Assembly (NCBI RefSeq): GCF_011752565.1
Contig: NZ_VWXK01000026.1
Span: 1-64,000 of the forward strand
Source of the DNA: Pantoea sp. Ap-967
Lineage (GTDB): Bacteria > Pseudomonadota > Gammaproteobacteria > Pseudomonadales > Pseudomonadaceae
Direction of reading: 5' to 3'
Length of the DNA: 64,000 bases
The notes beneath the pieces are model-generated. The model did no database searches, was not told the origin of the DNA, and was given only the letters and a program-made list of their open reading frames with translations. A program made the position numbers and the translations under genes. Every line of letters starts with the position of its first letter. The stretch's first letter is position 1. This document shows, one piece after another, positions 18,234 to 26,163 of this stretch.

Positions 18234-19213
18234 CAGTCTTTTTTCTCGACGTGGCCACCGAAGCCCAGGCGCATGGCGGAAAGAATCTTGTCGCCGTAGG
18301 TGCCCTGCTGCTGGCGCGAACGGAAGCGGGCGAACAAGGCGCTGGACAACACCGGCACCGGCACCGCCTGCTCGACGGCGGCGTCGATGGTCCAGCGGCC
18401 CTCGCCGCTGTCGGACACCGAGCCACTGAACTGCGCGAGCTGTGGGTCGGCCACCAGGGCATCGGCGGTGAGGTCGAGCAGCCACGAGGTCACCACGCTA
18501 CCACGGCGCCATACTTCGGCGATCTCGGCCACGTCCAGGTCGAAGCGCTGGTCTTCCGGCAACTCGCTGCCGCCCTTGCTGCGCAGCAGGTCGAAGCCTT
18601 CGGCATAGGCCTGCATCAGGCCGTACTCGATACCGTTGTGGACCATTTTCACGTAGTGCCCGGCGCCGGGCGGGCCGGCATGGATGTAGCCATGCTCGGC
18701 GCGCTGGTGTTCACCGCTGCGGCCATGGGTGCGTGGAATATCGCCGACACCTGGCGCCAGCGCCTTGAACAAGGGCTCCAGGCGCTCGAACACGTCCTTT
18801 TCACCCCCGATCATCATGCAGTAGCCGCGCTCCAGGCCCCACACGCCACCGGAGGTGCCGACGTCCAGGTAATGCAACCCGCGCGTGCCCAGTTCGGCGG
18901 CGCGGCGCATGTCATCTTTATAGAAGGTGTTGCCGCCGTCGATGATCGCATCGCCCGGCTCCAGCAGGTCGGCCAGCTGGGCGATGGTTTGCTCGGTCGG
19001 CTCGCCGGCCGGCAGCATCACCCACACCGCGCGCGGTGCCTTGAGTTTCTGCACCAGCGCGCCGAGGTCGTGGGCACCCTGCGCGCCCTCGCCCTCAAGG
19101 CCCGCGATGGCATCACGGTTACGGTCGTGCACCACGGTGCGATGGCCGGCGCGCATCAGGCGCCTTGCGATGTTGCCGCCCATGCGGCCCAGCCCGACGA
19201 TTCCCAGTTGCAT
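18233..19213 (-). CDS. gnd: 6-phosphogluconate dehydrogenase (decarboxylating, short form)
   Basis: 326 residues starting MQLGIVGLGRMGGNIARRL, with GTSGGVWGLERGYCMMIGG and GHYVKMVHNGIEYGLMQAYA, the substrate and catalytic segments of the short NAD-preferring 6-phosphogluconate dehydrogenases (about 300-330 residues against about 470 in the long form). It converts 6-phosphogluconate to ribulose-5-phosphate and CO2. The ATG at 19213 gives the canonical N-terminus. The stop overlaps the zwf start (TGATG). Confidence 0.93.
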
Positions 19214-19415
19214 GAGCCGTTGCTCCCCTTGCGAAATGAATGACGACACGTTCAGCGTTTCAGATTAGTCCAGCGCGCCGCCCGAGGGTTCAGCGACGAA
19301 CGGCCAGACAACGTTAAACAAAAAAGTTCCCAAGCACGGCAAAAGAATTCAGAATGCGCGCCGCGTGAAGCGACCACGCTTTAACTGTCACCAGCCAAAA
19401 CCGCGAGGTGTACTC

Positions 19416-19583
19416 ATGGGTACCTTGATGCCTTCCACCCCCACCCAGACCCTCTATGTGTCCCTGCGCCGCGACGAGCTGCGCAAACTGAAGGACGAAC
19501 GTGACCAGCTGCGCCAGCAGGTCGCGCATTTGCACCAGCTGCTGGAACAGGCACGCCACGACGGCAAGGCCGTCACGCGCTGA
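19416..19583 (+). CDS. Small coiled-coil protein, unknown function
   Basis: 55 residues starting MGTLMPSTPTQTLYVSLRRD. About residues 18-48 form a charged heptad-like helix (ELRKLKDERDQLRQQVAHLH) that should make a short coiled coil. GAGGTG lies 6 nt before the chosen ATG. Divergent from gnd. I do not recognise a characterised family. Confidence 0.65.
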   Translation: MGTLMPSTPTQTLYVSLRRDELRKLKDERDQLRQQVAHLHQLLEQARHDGKAVTR

Positions 19584-19598
19584 TTCACCCGCCCCGCC

Positions 19599-19619
19599 GT
19601 GGGAGCGCCCTGCTCCCAC
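19599..19619. terminator. Perfect 8-bp hairpin after the small coiled-coil gene
   Basis: GTGGGAGC and GCTCCCAC pair around a 5-nt loop, 15 nt after the stop codon. No T-tract follows, so termination is uncertain. Confidence 0.4.
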
Positions 19620-19786
19620 CTGGCCATGGGTAACCTGGCCAGTACCAAGCCTTCCCCTCGTCCTACGTGCATCAGCGATCAATCGCGGCAACTGAGCTGC
19701 CAGCGCCGATAACCTGCGCGGCTGCCAAACGCCACAGTGTGCGCCCGCAGCCCGCCCGGGGTTGCCATATACGAGGATTCAAGCCA

Positions 19787-20248
19787 ATGCCGCGTTTGCC
19801 TTTCATGCTGCCTCTCATGCTGGCCAGCTGCTTCAGCCTGCCCGCGGTTGCAGCAAGCGCTGCGACATGCGACACCCCTAGCGATGCGCAGGTACTGGCC
19901 CTGTTTGGCGAGTGGAACAACCGTTTGCAAGTGGGTGATGCGGCCAAGGTGGCCGAATTGTATCAGGATGGCGCCCTGCTGCTGCCGACGCTGTCCGCCA
20001 CGCCCAGGCTCACCCGCGAGGCGCATATCGACTATTTCAAGGGCTTCCTGCGCGACCGGCCCGCCGGGGCGCTGGATGAAACCCAGGTATTCAGCGGCTG
20101 CGACCAAGCCACGCTGGCGGGGTTGTATACCTTCACGTTCGCCGCCACGGGCAAACAGGTGCCAGCGCGCTTCACGTTCAACTATCGCAAGGTTGGGGGT
20201 GAATGGCTGATTACCCACCATCATTCGTCGCTGCAGCCGTCGAGCTGA
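19787..20248 (+). CDS. Exported SgcJ/EcaC-type (SnoaL-fold) protein
   Basis: 153 residues. Residues 1-23 form a signal peptide (LPLMLASCFSLPAVAASA). The mature part has the NTF2/SnoaL-like pattern: FGEWNNRLQVGDAAKVAELY, then DGALLLPTLS, and a C-terminal GGEWLITHHHSS. Proteins annotated as SgcJ/EcaC family oxidoreductases share this layout but few have a known reaction. It is probably periplasmic. The ATG at 19787 was chosen because the signal peptide starts there. Confidence 0.75.
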   Translation: MPRLPFMLPLMLASCFSLPAVAASAATCDTPSDAQVLALFGEWNNRLQVGDAAKVAELYQDGALLLPTLSATPRLTREAHIDYFKGFLRDRPAGALDETQVFSGCDQATLAGLYTFTFAATGKQVPARFTFNYRKVGGEWLITHHHSSLQPSS

Positions 20249-20781
20249 TTCACACCCATTTCGCCTCCCCCGGTGGGCGCGCCTCTGGCCAGTTATTCCT
20301 GCGCCAAAGGCGCGCGAGTCTAGGGCTACCTAATGCACCAAACAGGTGCGCAAGTTCCACAGAAGAGCACGCCCACACCCCCTTCCAACAGCGCATTCAC
20401 ATGCGGTCACACACGCCAACGTTTGCGTCTATTCCGCGTCATAACGAAAGTGACCAGTGGGTCACCTTTTTATCTCCAGCTCTCCTACACTCAGGATTCG
20501 GCCCGCCATTTGCTCAGGGAAAGTGCGACGTAAAAAAGTCGAACTTTTGGAAATGGCGGCGGGTCAGCAACTGAGTAGGCCAAACGCAAAAGGACTTCCT
20601 TCGCACGGCCCGCCTACCCCTATCAGTCCAATCGCCTTCGGCCGGAATGCTGATCGCGTTGTGCCCGTGCGCACGACTTCGGGGCATGGATAGCGTTACG
20701 CAACGACAGAACCAGAGAGAACCAGCACGCCACATTGCAACGGGTGCCAGCACCCGGCCACACATAGGGACGGAGAGAAGT
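20249..20781. promoter_or_regulatory. Long leader region before glgA with stem-loops
   Basis: 533 bp without a supported gene. At 20450-20465 GTGACC/GGTCAC form a 6-bp stem followed by a short T-run, possibly the terminator of the preceding gene. At about 20499-20565 a larger nested structure is visible: GGCCCGCCATTT pairs imperfectly with AAATGGCGGCGGGTC, enclosing an AAAAGT/ACTTTT hairpin. The ATG at 20686 is in frame with glgA but lacks conserved sequence. Confidence 0.45.
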
Positions 20782-22341
20782 ATGATCAGTGCCGCTGTCG
20801 AACCTCACGTAGATTCATTCAACCCGGAAAACCGCGAGCCGCTTACCCCGGCGCTCGCCACGACAGCCAAGGCACCCGGCGCCCAGCGCCAGCACAACCC
20901 CAACAAACGCAAAATCCTGTTCGTGACCTCGGAAATCGCCGACCTGGTGAAAACCGGCGGCCTGGGCGACGTGTCCGCTGCCCTGCCCCGGGCCCTGGCG
21001 CACCTGCACGATGTGCGCGTGCTGATTCCCGGCTACCGCCAGGTAATGGAAAGCGACAACCCCATCCATGTAGTGGGCGAACTCGGTGGCCACGCCGCCC
21101 TGCCGCCCTGCCGCATCGGCCGCATGGACATGGCCGACGGCCTGGTGATCTACGTGCTGATCTGCCCCGAACTGTACGAGCGCGACGGCACGCCCTATGG
21201 TGCCAACAACGGCCGCGACTGGCCCGACAACCACATCCGCTTCGCCCGCCTGGGCCTGGCCGCTGCCGAGATCGCTGCCGGCGAGGGGCGCATTCACTGG
21301 CAGCCCGAGGTGGTCCACGCCCATGACTGGCCAGCCGGCCTGGCCCCGGCCTACATGCACTGGCGTGGGCTCAATACCCCTACCCTGTTCACCATCCACA
21401 ACCTGGCCTACCAGGGCGTGTACAGCCGCGCCTGCAGCCCTGAGCTGGCAATTCCCGACCATGCCATGCAGCAGGAAGGCATGGAGTTCTACGGCAAGCT
21501 GTCGTTCCTCAAGGCCGGCCTTGCCTACTCCAGCCACATCACCACGGTCAGCGCCACCTACGCCCGGGAAATCACCACCCCGGAATTTGGCTGCGGCCTC
21601 GATGGTTTTCTGTCCAGCAAGGCCCAGCAAGGCCTGCTGGGCGGCATTCCCAACGGCATCGACGAAAGCTGGGACTCGGCCACCGACCAGCACCTGGAGC
21701 ACAACTTCAGCATCAATGACTGGGACGGCAAGGCCCGCAACGCCGAGGCCGTGCGCCGCCTGTTCGGCCTTGAACCATCCACCGGGCCGTTGTTCGCCGT
21801 GGTGTCGCGGCTGGTGTACCAGAAAGGCCTGGACCTGACCCTGGGCGTGGCCGACTACATCGTCGAGCAAGGCGGGCAGATTGCAATTATCGGCCGCGGC
21901 GAACCGGAGGAAGAACAGGCCATGCGCGAGCTGGCCGTGCGTCACCCCGGGCGTATCGGCGTGCGCATCGGCTTCAACGAAACCGACGCCCGGCGCATGT
22001 TCGCCGGCAGCGACTTCCTGCTGATGCCTTCGCGCTACGAGCCCTGCGGCCTGAGCCAGATGTACGCCCAGCGCTTCGGGTCGCTGCCGGTGGCGCGCAA
22101 CACCGGGGGCCTGGCCGACACCATCGAAAATGGCGTGACCGGTTTCCTGTTCAATGAGTCGAGCGTGGACAGCTACCGCGAGGCCCTGAACCGCGCCTTC
22201 TATATCTACGCCAAGAAGGACCTGTTCAACGCCATGCGCTGCCTGTCCATGACCCAGCCGTTCAACTGGTGCCAGGCGGTAGAACCCTATGCCCGCCTCT
22301 ACGAGGACCTGGTCAAGCAGGCGCAACTGAGCCACTACTGA
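20782..22341 (+). CDS. glgA: Glycogen synthase GlgA (GT5)
   Basis: 519 residues. The GT5 sugar-nucleotide motif KTGGLGDV lies at 57-64. The C-terminal GT-B half has SRLVYQKGLDL and the donor-site segment PSRYEPCGLSQMYAQRFGS. The family transfers glucose from ADP-glucose to alpha-1,4-glucan. An unusual N-terminal extension of about 42 residues precedes the first strand (KRKILFVTSEIADLV). GGAGAG lies close to the ATG at 20782. It leads a plus-strand operon glgA-treZ-malQ-treY. No ADP-glucose pyrophosphorylase gene is in the window. Confidence 0.94.
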   Translation: MISAAVEPHVDSFNPENREPLTPALATTAKAPGAQRQHNPNKRKILFVTSEIADLVKTGGLGDVSAALPRALAHLHDVRVLIPGYRQVMESDNPIHVVGELGGHAALPPCRIGRMDMADGLVIYVLICPELYERDGTPYGANNGRDWPDNHIRFARLGLAAAEIAAGEGRIHWQPEVVHAHDWPAGLAPAYMHWRGLNTPTLFTIHNLAYQGVYSRACSPELAIPDHAMQQEGMEFYGKLSFLKAGLAYSSHITTVSATYAREITTPEFGCGLDGFLSSKAQQGLLGGIPNGIDESWDSATDQHLEHNFSINDWDGKARNAEAVRRLFGLEPSTGPLFAVVSRLVYQKGLDLTLGVADYIVEQGGQIAIIGRGEPEEEQAMRELAVRHPGRIGVRIGFNETDARRMFAGSDFLLMPSRYEPCGLSQMYAQRFGSLPVARNTGGLADTIENGVTGFLFNESSVDSYREALNRAFYIYAKKDLFNAMRCLSMTQPFNWCQAVEPYARLYEDLVKQAQLSHY

Positions 22342-22354
22342 GCGAGGGCCGAAG

Positions 22355-24097
22355 ATGCACAGGCATGGCGCACACTTGCTGGACGCCACGTCGGCGCGCT
22401 TCGCCCTCTGGGCACCCGATGCGCGCAACGTGAGCTTGCACCTGGAGCAGCAGCCGGCCATCGCCCTGCTGCCCGAGGAAGGCGGCTGGCATACGGGCAT
22501 CGCCCCGTGCCAGGCCGGTGACCGTTACCACTTCTGTATCGACGGCCAGCTGCAGGTGGCCGACCCGGCGTCGCGCTACCAACCTGAGGGCGTGCATGGG
22601 CCAAGCCAGGTGGTGGATGTACACGCCTACCCCTGGCAACACCCGTGGCAGGGTCGGCCCTGGCACGAGGCGGTGATTCAGGAACTGCACGTGGGCGTGC
22701 TCGAAGGCTACTCGGGCGTGGCGCGGCACCTGCCGCGCCTGGCCGAGCTTGGCATCAGCGCCATCGAGCTGATGCCCTTGGGGCAGTTCCCCGGCGAGCG
22801 CAACTGGGGCTACGACGGCGTGCTGCCCTTCGCCCCGCAGCACAGCTATGGCAGCCCCGAGCAGCTGTGCGCGCTGGTCGACCAGGCCCATGGCCTGGGC
22901 CTGATGGTGATGGTCGATGTGGTGTACAACCACTTCGGCCCCGACGGCAACTACCTGCACCAGTACGCCAGCGCGTTCTTTCGCCAGGACCGCCAGACAC
23001 CCTGGGGCGCGGCCATCGACTTTCGCCGCGCCGAGGTGCGCGAGTACTTCATCCAGAATGCCCTGATGTGGCTGTGCGACTACCGCTGCGACGGCCTGCG
23101 CCTGGATGCCGTGCACGCCATCGACCAGCCCGACTTTCTGCTGGAACTGGCCCAACGGGTACGCGCCGCTGTCGCACCCGGGCGCCAGGTGTGGCTGGTG
23201 CTGGAGAACGAACACAACCAGGCGTTCCTGTTGGAACAAGGTTTCGATGCCCAGTGGAACGACGATGGCCACAATGCCCTGCACGTGCTGCTGACCGGCG
23301 AAACCGAAGGCTACTACGCCGATTACCAGCAGCAGCCGATCGACAAGCTGGCCCGCTGCCTGGCCGAGGGCTTCGTGTTCCAGGGCCAGGCCAACCGCCA
23401 CGGCACCCCACGCGGTGAGCCCAGCGGGCACCTGGCGCCCAGCGCGTTCGTGCTGTTCCTGCAGAACCACGACCAAATCGGCAACCGCGCCCTGGGCGAG
23501 CGCCTGACCCGCCTGTGCCCGCCCCCGGCCTTGCGCGCCGCCACCGGCCTGTTGCTGCTGGCGCCGATGATCCCGCTGCTGTTCATGGGCGACGACGACG
23601 GCAGTTGCCGGCCGTTCCTGTTCTTCACCGACTTTCACGATGAACTGGCCGATGCCGTGCGCGAAGGCCGCCGTGGCGAGTTCGCCCATTTCGCCGCCTT
23701 CGCCGACCCCGAGCAACGCGCGCACATCCCCGACCCCAACGCCCGGCACACCTTCGAAGCCTCACGGCCAAGCAACCAGGAAGTGATCGCCGGTTGGCAC
23801 GGTCTCTACCAGCAACTGCTCAGCCTGCGCCAGCGCCACGTCATCCCGCACCTGCCCGGCAGCCGCGCCCTGGGCGCCGAGGTATTGGGCGACAAGGCCC
23901 TGACCGCACGCTGGCAACTGGGCAATGGCCACATCCTGCGCATCGACCTGAACCTGGCCGCCACGCCCCAGGCCGTGGCATTGCCGGCAGCCGAACGGCG
24001 CCTGTTCGACAGCAGCGACACCACGCACCCCGACTCCGCACTGGCCGCCCACAGCTGTGTGGTCAGCCTGCTTCCACCTGGCCAGGAGCGCCCATGA
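22355..24097 (+). CDS. treZ: Malto-oligosyltrehalose trehalohydrolase TreZ (GH13)
   Basis: 580 residues: an N-terminal carbohydrate-binding/beta-sandwich part (FALWAPDARNVSLHLE), then the GH13 barrel. The nucleophile is D251 in CDGLRLDAVHAI and the acid is in LVLENEHNQA (E284 or E286). It releases trehalose from maltooligosyltrehalose made by TreY. It starts 13 bp after glgA, and its stop overlaps the malQ start (ATGA). Confidence 0.94.
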   Translation: MHRHGAHLLDATSARFALWAPDARNVSLHLEQQPAIALLPEEGGWHTGIAPCQAGDRYHFCIDGQLQVADPASRYQPEGVHGPSQVVDVHAYPWQHPWQGRPWHEAVIQELHVGVLEGYSGVARHLPRLAELGISAIELMPLGQFPGERNWGYDGVLPFAPQHSYGSPEQLCALVDQAHGLGLMVMVDVVYNHFGPDGNYLHQYASAFFRQDRQTPWGAAIDFRRAEVREYFIQNALMWLCDYRCDGLRLDAVHAIDQPDFLLELAQRVRAAVAPGRQVWLVLENEHNQAFLLEQGFDAQWNDDGHNALHVLLTGETEGYYADYQQQPIDKLARCLAEGFVFQGQANRHGTPRGEPSGHLAPSAFVLFLQNHDQIGNRALGERLTRLCPPPALRAATGLLLLAPMIPLLFMGDDDGSCRPFLFFTDFHDELADAVREGRRGEFAHFAAFADPEQRAHIPDPNARHTFEASRPSNQEVIAGWHGLYQQLLSLRQRHVIPHLPGSRALGAEVLGDKALTARWQLGNGHILRIDLNLAATPQAVALPAAERRLFDSSDTTHPDSALAAHSCVVSLLPPGQERP

Positions 24098-26163
24098 GCG
24101 AAACCGCCCTGCACCGCTTGGCCGCCCGCGTAGGGCTGGCCCGTGACTGGATCGACGCCAACAACCGCCCCCAGCAAGTCAGCGACGAGGTACTGCGCAA
24201 GGTCCTGGACGGCCTTGGCCACCCCGCCCAGGATGAGCCCGCCACCCTGGCCAGCCTGCGCGCCGTGGAGGTCGCCGAAGACGGCGAGCACTTGCCGCCG
24301 CTGCTGACCGCCGAAGTGGACCAGCCGGTATCCCTGCAACGCTACTTCGCCCCGGGCAGCGCCGTGCGCTGCACCCTGGAAAGCAACCGCCTGCAACACC
24401 TGACGCTGGATGCCCAAGGCAACCTGCCCGGTGGCCTGCCAATCGGCTATCACCAACTGCACATCGACGAGCGCAGCTTCACCCTGGCCGTGGCGCCGCC
24501 GCGTTGCTACAGCCTGGCCGACGCGGTGGCCGAACCGCCGCCACGTTGCTGGGGCCTGGCGGTGCAGCTGTACAGCCTGCGCCGCCCTGGCGATGGTGGC
24601 TACGGCGACTGCCTGGCCCTGGAGCAATTGGCCCGAAGCGCCGCCGAACGCGGCGCCGATGCCTTGGCGATCAGCCCGATCCACGCCCTGTCGGCGGTCG
24701 ACCAGCAGCACTACAGCCCCTACTCGCCCTCCAGCCGCCTGCTGCTCAACACCCTGTATGCCAGCCCCGCCGCGCTGCTGGGCGAGCGCAGCGTGCGCAT
24801 GGCCATCGCCGCCTGCGGCCTGGAACAAGTGCTCGAAGACCTGGAACAACGCCCGCTGGTGGACTGGCCACGCGCCGCCGACGCCCGCTTGCGCCTGCTG
24901 GAGGCGCTGTACCAGGACTTCAGCAAAGCCGAACACCCCCTGCGCAAGGACTTCGAAAGTTACCGCCAGGCCGGTGGCCAGGCCCTGGAGCACCATTGCC
25001 GCTTCGAAGTGCTGCAGGCCCAGGCCGTCGAGCATGGCCTGGGCGCTGACTGGCGCAACTGGCCAAGCGCCTGGCACGACCCCTATCACCCGGAAGTGGA
25101 GGCCTTCGCCGACGCTTACCCGGCCAGGGTCGAGTTCCACGCCTTCTGCCAATGGCTGACCGAACGCAGCCTGCAGCGCGCCCAGCAAGCGGCCCGTAGC
25201 AGCGGCATGGCCATCGGCCTGATCGCCGACCTGGCGGTGGGCGCGGACGGCGCCGGTAGCCAGGCCTGGAGCCGCCAGGACGAGCTACTGGCCAACCTCA
25301 AGGTCGGCGCGCCGCCCGATATCCTCAACCGCTCCGGGCAGGACTGGGGCATCTGCGCGTTTTCCCCCGAAGGCCTCAAGCGCAACGGCTACCGCGCCTT
25401 CATCGAAATGCTGCGGGCCAACCTCACCCACGCCGGCGGCCTGCGCATCGACCACGTGATGGGCCTGCGCCGGCTGTGGCTGATCCCCCGCGGCTGCAAG
25501 CCCAGCGAGGGCGCCTACCTGCATTACCCACTGCAAGACCTGCTGCGCTTGCTGGCCCTGGAATCGGTGCGCCACCAGGCGGTGATCCTCGGCGAAGACC
25601 TGGGCACGGTGCCCGAGGGCCTGCGCGAGCAGCTGGCGGCCAACGCCGTGCTGGGCATGCGCGTGCTGCCCTTCGAGCAAACCCAGCCCGGCCACTTCAA
25701 GCCGATTCTCGACTGGCCAGACAACGCCCTGGCCACCACCGGCACCCACGACCTGGCGCCGCTGGCCGGCTGGCTGCAGAGCCGCGACATCGACTGGAGC
25801 CACCGCTTGCAACTGATCGACGCTGCCACCGAGCTGCACTGGCGCCACGAGCGGCAGCGGGAAAGCGAGGGGCTGCGCCGCACCCTGGAGGCCAACTACG
25901 GCCCGCAAGCAGACAACGACGCCGTGATCGATGCGGCCATCCGCTACGTCGGCCACACCCGCGCGCCGCTGGTGCTGATCCCGCTGGAAGACCTGCTGGG
26001 CAGCGACGAGCAACCCAACCTGCCCGGCACCACCAGCGGCCACCCGAACTGGCGCCGGCGCTTTGCCACGCCGGTGCGCGAACTGCTCGACGATGAGCAC
26101 GCCGCCCGGCGCCTGGAGCTGCTGGCCCAGGCCCGTGAACAAGCCTGGGAGCGCGACCGATGA
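24094..26163 (+). CDS. malQ: 4-alpha-glucanotransferase MalQ (GH77)
   Basis: 689 residues. The GH77 nucleophile D453 lies in GGLRIDHVMGLRRLW and the acid E501 in ILGEDLGTVPEG. An N-terminal domain of about 140 residues of the long bacterial MalQ type precedes WGLAVQLYSLRR. It disproportionates maltodextrins, making chains long enough for TreY. ATGA overlaps join it to treZ upstream and treY downstream. Confidence 0.94.
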   Translation: MSETALHRLAARVGLARDWIDANNRPQQVSDEVLRKVLDGLGHPAQDEPATLASLRAVEVAEDGEHLPPLLTAEVDQPVSLQRYFAPGSAVRCTLESNRLQHLTLDAQGNLPGGLPIGYHQLHIDERSFTLAVAPPRCYSLADAVAEPPPRCWGLAVQLYSLRRPGDGGYGDCLALEQLARSAAERGADALAISPIHALSAVDQQHYSPYSPSSRLLLNTLYASPAALLGERSVRMAIAACGLEQVLEDLEQRPLVDWPRAADARLRLLEALYQDFSKAEHPLRKDFESYRQAGGQALEHHCRFEVLQAQAVEHGLGADWRNWPSAWHDPYHPEVEAFADAYPARVEFHAFCQWLTERSLQRAQQAARSSGMAIGLIADLAVGADGAGSQAWSRQDELLANLKVGAPPDILNRSGQDWGICAFSPEGLKRNGYRAFIEMLRANLTHAGGLRIDHVMGLRRLWLIPRGCKPSEGAYLHYPLQDLLRLLALESVRHQAVILGEDLGTVPEGLREQLAANAVLGMRVLPFEQTQPGHFKPILDWPDNALATTGTHDLAPLAGWLQSRDIDWSHRLQLIDAATELHWRHERQRESEGLRRTLEANYGPQADNDAVIDAAIRYVGHTRAPLVLIPLEDLLGSDEQPNLPGTTSGHPNWRRRFATPVRELLDDEHAARRLELLAQAREQAWERDR

